Part shown: positions 44,701 through 56,000 of the stretch, one piece after another
Numbering within the stretch: the first letter of the stretch is position 1
How the letters are laid out: the number at the start of each line of letters is the position of its first letter
Assembly (NCBI GenBank): GCA_963971405.1
Contig: OZ020489.1
Span: forward strand, 46,082,510 to 46,146,509
Direction of reading: 5' to 3'
DNA: 64,000 bases
DNA from: Psococerastis gibbosa
Lineage: Eukaryota; Arthropoda; Insecta; Psocodea; Psocidae
Notes under the pieces: generated by a model
Seen by the model: only the letters and a program-made list of their open reading frames with translations
Database searches by the model: none
Told to the model about the DNA's origin: nothing
Program-made: the position numbers and the translations under genes

Positions 44701-45892
44701 TTTGGATCGAACCTCTATTCTGCGACATGAGAACTTTGTCGGATGCGTCTCATAGAAGGGACCATGCAAGTACATTATAAGTTAATGTGTGGCCTTGAGC
44801 GGAGCCTTCCTCATGCTGTAGAAAATGTTGGCATTTGGCATATATTGTATTATTCTGTTCGTTTCCTGTTAAAATTCGCTGTAAATTAAACTCGGTTATC
44901 AAACAAAACAATTCACTTAAAATTACAAAAGCGAAAGGCGTTTCTATTTAACCAAAACATGCAATTCACATAAAGTGCCCCAAAATGAACAAAAGTCTTT
45001 ATAAATTAGCGATGATTGCCATGGGGCAAGTATTTCCCGTGGTAACTACAGGTTAGATTACACATAAAAGTAGTGTAGGACGTGACCCGGACCCCGGGGG
45101 GCAAGCCCCGCCACGCCTACCTCATTGTCCACTCACCATTATATAAATGCCACCTTTTCTGCCCTATTGTCCCTTTTTGTTCGTAGCGATTTTAAATTTT
45201 ATTCTTTTGCTTTATGCTGACTTGGAATAATTTCTTGAATTCTCTTTAGTTTTTTAAGTAATGCAAATATTATATGAAATAGTGTGATTCAAGTTATTTT
45301 TGCTCAAAATTCAGAATCCCAATTTCCTCGTGTCCGAATTTTACCAAATTGATTTTTTTGAAAATGGAACCGAATGAGTGTAATATACTTGGCATTCTGG
45401 AGCGGAGTGTATCTGTCCAACTTACACCTTACAACAACTTATAAAAATCAAAGCTTTTTCAGTATTTTCAAAAACCTTTTCACATAACTGTAAGGGAAAT
45501 TCTTCGTTTTTGGGAAAGGCACATTAGTAAGTTAGTGTAGCTTATTTCTTGAATAGTATTTTCTTTCCGGCAAAGATGCCCCACCAAAGCAAACAACCCA
45601 CGGATTCCATTTAAGTTAGGTATGTAACCCATAAGAATTAGCAAGCATTCTGTATGGTATAGGTATAGAAAACACTTTTAGGCGCCTTCACGTATCTATT
45701 ACTTTATTATTTTATTTATTTAAACACATGATGCGTATTGTTTGTACTATTTTGTTGTATTTTGTATTATTGACTCAGCGTGGTTAATAGCTAGCTCTTT
45801 CGAGTTTCGCGTATACGGCAATAAAATTGTCATACGATTATATATTGCATGTACATATGTATATATTCCGGTCCAATTTTAATTTCAAACTC
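44701..45892. other. No gene recognised
   Basis: Unassigned sequence. A GGACCCCGGGGGGCAAGCC block at about 45090 may be a worn B unit. Confidence 0.4.
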
Positions 45893-45900
45893 CAACCGAC

Positions 45901-46932
45901 CAGTGTCGGGACTGGCTATGGGGCCACCGGGGCCATGGCCCCAGGGCCCCCACAAAAAAGGGGCCCCCACAATAAGCCAAAAAACACAAAATTTACAGTA
46001 GACATATAGATTAGAATACTAATAAAGCAAACCATTAAGGCAAACAGATATTCCCATATTGACAAGTGTATGCTGTCACTGGATCGTTGAAAGTTGAGAA
46101 TTTAATAAATCTAGTACGGTAACATGAATATGTCTTCCTCAGTAAATTGTATAGGCTTTACTGCTGTTAAAATCGTAAAACTCCACTATTTTGGGCCTAT
46201 TTTTTCATAAAATTTCCTACGGGGGAGACCCCCAGGCCCCCCTGTTTGCAGCTATATGAATATGCATTCCTTTATAAGCTTTCCTGCTGTACAACTATAA
46301 TGTTTCTCACTTACATTTTCAAATTCTTCCCCGGGGGGAAACCTCCGGGCCCGCCTCTTTGGGCTAAATGAGATATTATTTTTATGAACAAGCATTCCTT
46401 TGTAAGCTTTATCAAATCTATGCTATACTGCTGTTAAAATGCTTAAAACCCCACTACTTTGCACTTTTACCTTCAAATTTTCCCCCCGGAGGAGAACCCC
46501 GGGCCCCCCTCTTCGGGTGAAATACAATATTATTTATATACACTCTGAACCGTCGTAATATTAACATTACGATTTAGCCCGCAAATCCGCAAAATATAAG
46601 CCTGTGTTCGCACCGCAGCTAAATCGGCCAATAAATTGACGTTTGTTGTGTCCATACTATCATATACTCGTAACACCATAACCTCTAAAGAATACACTAG
46701 ATACAATTGAATTATCATGAAAAAATGTACACTAGATAGGATTACAATCGCCACAGCAACCCCGAAAAAACATCCTGGCTACGGGCTTGTCTGGCATCCT
46801 GATTCCTCTGTCTCCATTTTATATTAAATTTATAGTCAAATATTAGTTTAAGGGTATAAGACTTTTCTGCCCGAGAAAGGGCCCCCACACAATTACGGCC
46901 CCAGGGCCCCCACAAGGCCAAACCCGGCACTG
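45901..46932. mobile_element. hAT-like nonautonomous element carrying B units
   Basis: The left end CAGTGTCGGGACTGGC and the complement of the right end, CAGTGCCGGGTTTGGC, form imperfect terminal inverted repeats that continue into GGGGCC-rich sequence. They are flanked by an 8-bp target duplication with one mismatch (CAACCGAC at 45893-45900, CAACAGAC at 46933-46940). The hAT class makes 8-bp duplications. At 1,032 bp with no transposase it is nonautonomous. Its interior contains three minus-strand family B units (about 46140-46520). Confidence 0.7.
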
Positions 46933-46940
46933 CAACAGAC

Positions 46941-47560
46941 ATACCTAGATTTTTATTTTATTTTATTTATTTATTTAAAGGAAAGGTTAATCGCATTCAA
47001 ACAATTTAATGAATGTATCCGATTGACCTCTTCAGTCGCCTCAATGAGTAAATAAATACTTGTGCTGAGTTACGACACGTCTTCGATCGCATGGCGCGTA
47101 GAGACTCGCACAAGTACAAGCATGCTACGACCTTGCCATCGAAGCCGATTAAATAGGCTATTATACTAGTACAATACAGCATCTACTCATATCACAAATA
47201 TTTCTTAACCCACTTAAATAATTTGTCCTGATTGTGTTGCACTAGGGACTAGGCTATGATACATGACTTTTTACCTCGGAAAAGTTAGAGAAATCGCAAT
47301 ACAATTTTATTTAAATTTAACAATCAGTGGAACGTGATGACAGAGGATATAGAAAGAACACCCATTCCTAAGTAAATTAATTTATGTTTTTTCATTCCAA
47401 TTTAGACGTTTGTAAGTAAACTTTATTTGTGGTGCTCGAACTATAGTCGAGAAATTTGGACCCCCAAAGGTTGTTTTTAAAGGCCGTACTTCCATTATTT
47501 TGCGAACAGAAAGAAAAAAAATGAGAATTTTGCATGGAAATCCTGCCTACACGACAGCAA
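46941..47560. other. SINE-like repeat copy 2, otherwise no gene
   Basis: A TTTATTTATTTA tract at about 46960-46977 precedes the SINE-like repeat (minus strand, about 46985-47150, CGCCATGCGATCGAAGACG). The remainder is unassigned. Confidence 0.45.
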
Positions 47561-47639
47561 GGAGATGGGGAGCGGTCGAGGGTGGGTCTTGGCTAGTATA
47601 GTTACTACTTCATTCATTCACTCCCAAGCATAAGTAAAC

Positions 47640-48029
47640 GCGAAAAAAGGGGGGCCCGGGGGTTGGTTCATTGATTAGTAAGCACAAAATAGTGGGGTTA
47701 GCTGCGCATCTTGATATAGCAGTAAGGTTTTGATTATGATTAAGATACCGATGAAAATTCATATATTTTTGGTTTTAAAAAACGCGAATAGAAGTGGGGT
47801 TTTACGAATTTGGACAACAGTTTAGATTTAACAGATCAAGATTCGTAAATATACAGGTATATGCATTGTATAACTGCAAACGTTGGCCCGTGAGGAAATA
47901 AAAATAAAAATATTGGGGTTTGCATGCATTTTGAATGCAGCAAGGCTTTTATTTTATCGACGAAGATTCATATAATTGGACAAGGGGAGCCATGAGGCTC
48001 CCTCAAGGAAAATATTTTTGAAATCCTGG
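47640..48029 (+). repeat. Diverged family B units
   Basis: GGGGGGCCCGGGGGTTGG, TAGTGGGGTTAGCTGCGCAT and TTATCGACGAAGATTCATA blocks follow the B unit order with heavy decay. Confidence 0.5.
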
Positions 48030-49080
48030 GCATTGGCGTAAATTCCCAAATTTCTGGGGGGGCTTTAGGACCCCAAGACTTTGATTCATTACTCATTCAC
48101 TTCTGAAGTCTGCCTAGCAAATAATTATGTGACTTTTTATTATTAATTTTTTTTTAATGTGTATGAAATACATTATAGCTGCCTACATTAAACTATTCAA
48201 GTTCAGTAAAACAAAAACAAAAAAAGTAAACTTTTGTTTTTAATCTCCTGACATTTTTACAAGTTCTGACACGCTCAGAGACCTTGTCGTCTCATTGTCT
48301 ATGCATGATGGCCAAATTGCTGAACCCTTTCTGACTGGTGGTACCAGGTGCGGAGAAAAAATTGATAAATGGGCCCAAATTAGTAAGGTGTTACGCATTT
48401 GCAAGCGGTGCAGTTGAGATGAATAAACCTACCACTGAGGAGGGCCTGGGGCGGAGAAAAAGTTTGAAAAAATAGGTCTGAAGTATTGGGGTTTTAAGCA
48501 TTTTCTGCACTAATATATTTTTTGTGAAAGTAACTTACTTGATCAATATGTTGATTTTTTTATGATGTCTTTCATATAAAATAAGCATACCAAGAGCGAG
48601 TGGGAAACATCATTCCATCAGAGGTCGCGCCGCCTTGAAATCTCGCTCGCGAGATTGTGCATAGGTCCCATAGGACATACGCATCTAACTCATTCGTACC
48701 TAATGAGCAAAGACCTGCCACCCGAATGTAACCAGTGTGCTTGCCTACTTACTGTTGAACACATACATGCAGATTGCCCCAACTATCAAACAGCCCGTGC
48801 AATGTACAACATGCAATCCTGGGAGACGACGTTAGTAATGTCGTCTCACTTTCAGCCTTTCTCCACCACACAGAGCTTCTAAATGCGATATAACTACTAA
48901 GACAACTTATAGAGTCTTGGCGCATATGCCACAAGCGTGGCCTCGCGCCCTTAAATTATTAAAAAAAAAAAAAAAAAAAAAATAGCATACCAAGAATTAA
49001 TTTCTCTTTCGTTATTGCGGATACTATGCCTTTCGCCTCCATAACGTCTTTGTCACCAGAAAGCCTGGGGGGGGGGGGGG
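48030..49080 (+). mobile_element. B/C repeat interrupted by a LINE fragment
   Basis: It starts GCATTGGCGTAAATTCCC and proceeds through the C segment, B unit remnants, and the tail GCATACCAAG|AATTAATTTCTC, which is split by the insertion at 48595-48983. It ends in a G run of about 20 near 49063-49082. Without the insert it is about 660 bp. Confidence 0.6.
48595..48983 (+). mobile_element. 5'-truncated LINE insertion with poly-A tail
   Basis: An 11-bp target duplication AGCATACCAAG flanks it exactly (48584-48594 and 48984-48994), and 22 A (48961-48982) precede the right copy. The open part encodes RLEISLARLCIGPIGHTHLT followed by C-x2-C-(x)n-H-x4-C (CNQC, HIHADC), the gag-like cysteine cluster at the end of jockey-type reverse transcriptases. 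The frame stops at 48882. It is truncated at the 5' end, as usual for target-primed insertions. Confidence 0.85.
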
Positions 49081-49190
49081 GGAAGCTACAGGCCTGGGAC
49101 CTTAAAACGTGAAGTTTCGGTGAAATCTCGAAATAAAAAATTACGAGTATCACAAAGCTATCCTTATACTAACTTATAAAACCGTTAAAT
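49081..49190 (-). repeat. Family A fragment, decayed
   Basis: CCTGGGACCTTAAAACGTG and ATCACAAAGCTATCCTTATAC match the 5' part of family A on the minus strand. Confidence 0.45.
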
Positions 49191-50829
49191 AGGATACAAA
49201 CAATTGTAAATGCGTAAAAATTAACTCTAGGTGACAATAATCGTAGTTTACCATCTATAAAATTTCATAGCGCAATGAAACATTCATTGCTTTCCCATGT
49301 GTACGTAAGTTTAGGAAATCACTGTGACATTTCAACCGTATTCCGTACAGGTACATGTATAGTTGGGTGATAGCAAAGTTTTTAATTAAAACTGAGAATT
49401 TCGGTACAATTTGTGAGAAAGCTGTAATTTGTTTTGAGCATGTCGACTTTGTTGCGCACTCACAACCGCGGCGAGTTAATACCTTTCAGGAAGCTGGAAC
49501 TGGAAACTTGCCTTTAGATTCGTTTTACAGGAAAAATTGCTCCGTCTGCGTATTAAAGAAGCACTGACTGGAAGTAACCGTTATAAATTGATTATTTTCG
49601 CATTCCACAAAGAAAAATAATAAAACCGTAATTAATGCCCAAATTCCTCACAGGAATCGAAAAAATCAAATTGGATTTAAAAAGTTTGTGCTTTTAATTT
49701 AGAAAGCCAATGCTTTGGGCATTGAATTGGACTGGATTAGATATTGTATTTAAGCGAGTTACCGTACATTTTTGGCTTAATTGCACATGAGCCTGTTCTC
49801 CACTGAATTAAGTCGTAAGTCGTAAAGAGAATCAGACTAGCTGGGGATCAACCTGGATGCGTCCACAAAACCTGATTTATATTTTTGCCCCCCATATATT
49901 ATTACACAGGGTGACCCGGGAGTCCCCACTCTCTCCAGTCCCCGGGGGAGAATGTTTGAATAAATAAGTTTTTTTTCATTTCTTAATACACAACGATAAA
50001 AACCCCCCTTGATCAGCCGTAGTCTTGTCTAAATCCATATTGTTTGCCTGACAATCATGAAGCATCGATGTTTCCACCAATTTTATTGTTTAGCTATTTG
50101 GTAAGTTTTATTTTTTGTCCCAGAATCTAACTGTCCATGAGGAAAACTTCATTTCAAAAATAGCTGAAGCCATTTTTTAGAACTATTTGGCATATTTTTG
50201 TGGTTTTTGGAAACACCTTGTTTCCTTGTAAATATAGGTACTGTAAAATAGTGCAGTAGAGAGCAATAGAGTAAATAAATTTATTGTATAAATCAGTGGT
50301 TACCAAACTATGTGCGTCCCGTCAGGGGGGGCCATTGAACCTTGGGAGGAAAACCTTTTGAATTAAAGAAAATTAGGATCTAACGCAAGTACAAAATAGA
50401 AAGAAACAAGGATTTCAGCCAGCATTCTGGTCGAAATCTATTTCAGAATGATCAACTTTAGCGAACCCTTGCCTGAAAAAAGGCATCCAAGGCCCTAGAT
50501 AGATAGATAGTGCATTGGAGTGGTGGGGGATTCTTTTGAGACACTCACACTGTTCCGACGCGTCTCATTGAAAAATTTGTCCGGGGCGTCATATCACCTA
50601 ACGGCGCCCAATCGGACACACAAAATAGTCAAAAATCATATTATGTAACAAATAATTGCAACATAAAAATAGTTAAAAATTAAAAATAAAAATTACAAAA
50701 GATATATTGTAATTATTTGGATTATTATTTTTTTCAATTTCTGGGGATCTTTGAAGGTCCTACTCCAAAACCCTTAAAATTAACTAAGCGCAATGTAGAA
50801 AAAATCGTCCTGCAGTAAAATTTTAGATA
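49191..50829. other. No gene recognised
   Basis: Unassigned sequence. A repeat at about 50582-50680 (GGCGTCATATCACCTAACGG, later AACATAAAA) is shared with 9808-9910 and partly with 61852-61930. A GATAGATAGATAG tract lies near 50498. Confidence 0.4.
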
Positions 50830-51045
50830 TCCCACTTGTCCAATTTCATTATTCAATTATTGATCGAGTAGTTTGTCCACAAATTGGGGCAAAGATCACA
50901 AGACAGATCGACATTTTGAAAAAAAGGCTTTTTTTGGTTCATAGTACCTGAAATTGTGTGAATCCGTTAAAAAATCTTGAAATCGACCATTTTGACCATC
51001 ACAAAGATTTTTTATACGAAAGTAGCCCATAAAATAAGAAAGCAA
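50830..51045 (-). repeat. Family A fragment, decayed
   Basis: It shares GATCGAGTAGTTTGTCC, CAAGACAGATCGACATTTTG and GACCATCACAAAGATTTTTTA with the 5' part of family A on the minus strand. Confidence 0.5.
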
Positions 51046-52217
51046 TACCTAATCTATATATAATCTTAAATAAAAAGAAAATAAAAGAAAAAAAGCTTGT
51101 GGCCAACCAATCACAATTAACATTCGGGTTTGACGTCAATTCTATGTAACTACGAGTATTATATGGACGAAAGAGATATATAATTGTGCCATAGAATTGA
51201 AATTTTATGTGTACGCCTTCGTTCCTTAATTTGTGCCTGTTGGTATAAATATAGATATGCATTGCCTCACAATTCATTATCAAATTCATCCCCTCCCCTG
51301 CCAAATCCCCAAATTTGCCCGAGTGCTTTGAACGCTAAACATTCTGTAAAACTCATTGTTCATGTTGACAAAATTGGTGCATTTAGACTATTTGGGGCAC
51401 CAATTGGAAAATGAAAGTCCAGTTACGGGGAATTCATATATAGCCAAACTGCCGTGCTGTGTCGTGTCGTTTGCAGTGTAGTGGACCAGACTAAGCCGAG
51501 CAACCCCTTTACCGGCAACGTAAAAAGGCTGCAAAGGCTTATATCCGCGAGGGGGTGGCCATCGCGGCTCACACAGTGCCACGACTTGCAAGTAATACGA
51601 AACGAGTTGTAATATGTTTGGTTGACCTACTGAGGCAGGGGCTACAATTTTTAATTACTAATGCAAGTACGTTACTGTTACTGTTACTGTTACTGCGAGC
51701 GTTCACCGTGGCCGAGTGGCCCAAAATTAGCCCATTGTCAAAATATCGACAACTTTCATTCTTTATTCTTTCATGCAAAGTTTGGGCACTAAAGAAATTA
51801 ATTAAATAAAATCAGAAACTTAGTGTTTCGTCATCTTCAATTCATCAGTGTACAGTAGATAATCTAGTAAATTAGAAAGGAAAGTTCCGTTGCCATGGGA
51901 AATTTGTTTAGTTTTATATTTTTTTTAGGCATTTCCCACACATCTCTCTGTGGTTTTCTGGTTTAAACTCGGTCGGAGAGTACGATCTTTTAAAAGGTAA
52001 ATAATCCATTATCTAACATTTTTGTTACATAAGTTTCTCTCTATCACCAACGATTTTGGCTCTTGCGGATGAGGTTAAAAATGGCCCCTATTTGACTGCA
52101 TCCTTTAATATTGTCATTGTCTCACCCAGTGAAATTAGCATAAGAAACTGGAAATGAAAACAGCGATGAAAACGAAGGTAATTTCTTATTAGTTTTTGGG
52201 GTAATTAGGACTCTCCT
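51046..52217. other. No gene recognised; (GTTACT)4
   Basis: A GTTACT hexamer is repeated about four times at 51671-51695. A GTGGCCGAGTGG A-box-like motif near 51709 has no partner B box. Frames of up to about 100 codons have no known motif. CTCCT at 52213-52217 is the left target duplication of the BEL/Pao element. Confidence 0.45.
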
Positions 52218-52506
52218 TAGTTGTAACAAAACACGTTACAACATGAAACAGCAAGAGGCAGCACAGCTCTAGTCAGTCGCCATTTTACTCCCACGTAGTT
52301 CGTTCGGATATTCCCTCTGTTCTCTCACATTATTAATTCATCTAGTTTTAGTCTGGTATAAATGGTAACAAAATCTCTACTCCGTCGTGCGCCTAGAGTT
52401 AAACAGCAAGATAGTCTACGAAGCTGGGCGCCCAGACCATCTGATCGACCGCACCGTTAATAAAGGTAAGGCAAACGTCTGAGGAGAGATTAATTAATCC
52501 ATACTA
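52218..52506 (+). repeat. 5' LTR of the BEL/Pao element
   Basis: TATAAA at 52357-52362 and AATAAA at 52459-52464 lie about 100 bases apart, as expected for promoter and polyadenylation signals. It is identical to the 3' LTR for its first roughly 275 bases. Confidence 0.85.
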
Positions 52507-52511
52507 AATTA

Positions 52512-52525
52512 TGGTCCATCGAGTA
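52512..52525 (+). other. Candidate primer-binding site
   Basis: TGGTCCATCGAGTA starts with the TGG expected opposite a tRNA CCA end and lies five bases after the LTR. I cannot name the tRNA. Confidence 0.4.
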
Positions 52526-52773
52526 AAAATTTTGATAATTCTATTTTCTAATTTTAATTACAGTCCACTGTTTTCTCTGATTTTCTGTGCTGCCGCTTGC
52601 CTGCTGTAGGCTTTTTTACGACTAGGCCTATACTATAATAATACGCATACAGTAGGTACTTGTATCAGTCAAGTACCTGCTAGAATCTAATCTGTTTTTC
52701 TTTGCTACTTTTAGGGCTACGCTTTTTCTGTGGCTCTCTATAATTAATTTTACTATTATATTTCTAATCAAAA

Positions 52774-53079
52774 ATGAGTGTCAGTGATAGTGATCATAAT
52801 GACGCAAGTCGTGATGACTTTACAACCGAACAAATTTTAGATTCGCTCCAGGCCCAGCTAAACGATTTATTCGCTAGAGTGACGAGCACTAGGGACCTCG
52901 CTATGTCCTATGCTAAAACTAGAGTGTCTCTACTTAAGCAAAAGTATGACATGTGTGTCAAGCTCAGGAGCGAGTTAAGTTATTTGTCAAAAAAGATACG
53001 GAGATACAATACGATTGTTACGGATGAATCGTCAAAACTAAACATCGACGCTACAGTTAAAAGTTTCGATGATATATAG
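52774..53079 (+). CDS. gag: BEL/Pao Gag N-terminal frame
   Basis: An ATG-started frame of 101 codons beginning MSVSDSDHNDASRDD is followed by a helical, Lys/Arg-rich region likely to be coiled coil (TTEQILDSLQAQLNDLF). It matches the N-terminal part that precedes the DUF1759-type Gag region in BEL/Pao polyproteins. It ends in TAG (53077-53079), whose last base is the first base of the next frame, which is offset by -1. Family members normally have one continuous frame, so the split looks like a small indel in the TATATA run at 53073-53078, though a programmed mechanism cannot be excluded. Confidence 0.75.
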   Translation: MSVSDSDHNDASRDDFTTEQILDSLQAQLNDLFARVTSTRDLAMSYAKTRVSLLKQKYDMCVKLRSELSYLSKKIRRYNTIVTDESSKLNIDATVKSFDDI

Positions 53080-56000
53080 TGGAATCCGTCACGGTCCTAT
53101 ATTACGACGCCTACGACAAGTCAATCGCATCACGATCTAATCAGTCTAATCCTACTTCTATTTCTACACCTACTCAGTCTAATATACAACTACCGCGAAT
53201 CCAAATGGAAAAATTTACAAATGATGTAAAAGATTTTCAGAGATGGTTTTCTCTTTTTCAGGCAGTGTATGATTCTCAAACCAACCTATCAGGGTCGGAA
53301 AATTTTTATTATTTGCGGACTCTCTTAATTGGTGAAGGCCTAAATATTGTGTCCCAATTTCCATTAACCAACCAAGGCTACGTTGACGCCATTTCTGCAT
53401 TAAAAGAAAGGTTCGAATGCCAGCGTACCTTGGCCGCTCTCTATACAAACGAATTGTTCAATTTCGTTCCACAAAAGAAGGCTACACCCGAGTCCCTCCA
53501 AAAGTTTTTAGAGGTACACTCTGAAGGAGTTACAGCTCTAAAAAGTCTGTCGTCAGTCGTGGACCTTGGCGATTTTTTATTACTGTCGATTGCCGTCCGC
53601 AATTTAGACCCACTAACTCGCCGCCTGTTCGAACAGCAGCTGTCGGCAGGGGTCATACCTAAGTACAAAGAAGTAATTGATTTTGTATCAAAACAATTTC
53701 AAACTTTAACTTTACTGTCCCAGGAATCTGTTACTACGCATTCTAAGACCTCGGATTCTAGCCCAGGTCACAGTGCGCTTCGAAGTAATCGCACTCTTAA
53801 GGTGACATCGCATACTACAAATGCGAAGAAACCAACTCCGAAATTACCTAATTTCGTGAGTCCCTGCATTTTCTGCTCCAATTCGACACATAAAATTTCA
53901 ACTTGTGCCGAATTTCTCAGTTTACCTGTTTCTGACCGCATCAAATGGGTGACCTCTAACCTAAGATGCCCTGCCTGCATGTCGCTTACGCATTCAAAAA
54001 TAAGCGAGTGCAAAAGCACAAAATCCTGTTACTACTGCCAATCTAAAATGCACAATAGTGCTATCTGCGATAAACGCACTGTAAGCTCAGCTACTGTTCA
54101 ACCAATCGTCACACAGTCACCCAAGACGCTGTCGTGTGTAACGACTTCCTCTCAGCCAAAAAATGAGTTGCACAACCTCATTGGCACAGCTGTCGTCCAC
54201 GTAAAGGACAATCTAGGCTACACGCACGAAGTGTGCCTATGCTTAGATAGTGGCAGCGAAGAAACACTTATCTCTCTGCCCACTGTTAAAAAACTAGGTC
54301 TAAACTTTTCAAAAAAGAAATTGTTACCTATTTATGGGCTAGGTGATTCATTAAAGAACACCATAGGCTCTACTGTACTCTCGCTTAGATCGAGATTTAA
54401 TCCCGAATTTATCTTCGAAATAAATGCTAAAATCATGAAAACTATCTGCCAAAATTCTACAAAAGTGACATTAAGTAATGATTTCACAACATACGTTAAG
54501 AATTATCAGCTAGCTGACCCAAAGTTTTTTAATTCAAAACCATATGACATTCTATTGTCCGTCGGAGATACCGTCGAATTAATGCAAAATAACGAAAAAT
54601 TCCTAAATATTCCGAATATTCGACACCCTCCTAACTGGCCTTATCCAGTACATACTCCGTTTGGATACGTAATTATGGGAAAAATTCCCACCTTAAGCGG
54701 CTCCGATCCCAAGGTTTTCATGGCTCAATCCGACATTCAACTAGCCGACATCATGGAAAAATATTTTGAGCGCGAAACCATTCCAGCTTCCGATCATGAG
54801 ACCTTGCCTCCATGTGAAGACGATTTATATGTCGAACAACATTTTCTAGACTCTTATAAGCGAGACACCGATGGTTCGTTTATAGTGTCATTACCATTTC
54901 GTTCCGATATTTCCTCGTTAGGCAACAATCGAGCCCGTGCAATTGCATGCTTCCGTGCTATGGAAAGTAAACTTTTAAAAAATCATGAGCATTACGCTAC
55001 TTATAAAGAGACATTACAAGATTACCTTAATAAAAATGAAATCTCGCGTTCTCATGTTACGTCGCAGTACTTACTAAACCAAAAGATTGTTTTTAAGAAA
55101 TCAAGCGGGAAACCAAAGCTTGTCTTTGTACCTACTCTAACTGCTCCTGGCAATAATTTACATTTAAATTCCATTCTACATACAGGTCCGAAACTGCAGA
55201 GAGACATAAATTATGTTCTGATAGCCTGTAGATTATCTACTGTATGCCTCATGTGCGATATCAAGACGTTTTATCGAAGTATTCGACTTCGCCCTTCGGA
55301 TTCTGAAAAAATTCACATTTTGACACGTCTCGACGAGAACGGTCAGGCTTCCCCTGACGGTTCAGTAACTGAAAGCAAGTTAAATCACCTCTGCTATGGT
55401 CTTACTTGTAGCCCATATATTGCACTACGTTGTGTAAAGCAACTTTCTCTGGAAAATGAAAAAGAATTTCCCATTACTACGTCATTTTTAAATAAAAACC
55501 GATTTATTGATGACCTCGTATATTCATGCGATTCTGTTCAGTCGTGCATCAAAATTCGAGATCAACTGATTAAAATTCTTAAAAAAGGGAATTTTCACTT
55601 ATGCAAATTTATAAGCTCACATCCAGAAGCCCTTAACGGTCTTCCAGATTCAGACTTAGGTTCGATCTCTTCCGACGTAAATCTTTCTAATTCTACTATG
55701 CCAGTTCCGGTTTTAGGTATTCTTTGGAACCCCGAGACTGACATTTTCAAGTTCGAATTTCAACCATTTACTGGTACTGTAACACGTAGGTCATGCACGA
55801 GTTACTTAGCTCGCACGCATGATACTATGGGCCTCTTGCACCCATGTGTGTTTTTTATGAAAACTTTAATTCAATCTCTATGGGGCAATTTTCCCAACAC
55901 GGGGTGGGACGATGAAGTTCCAGAACCGTACAAGTCACAATGGTTAACATTTACTAATGAAATGCCTATATTGTCGAAAATCAGAATCCCTCGCTGCATT

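Noticed and set aside
51705-51720. tRNA A box GTGGCCGAGTGG
   Set aside because: No B box or closing stem follows.
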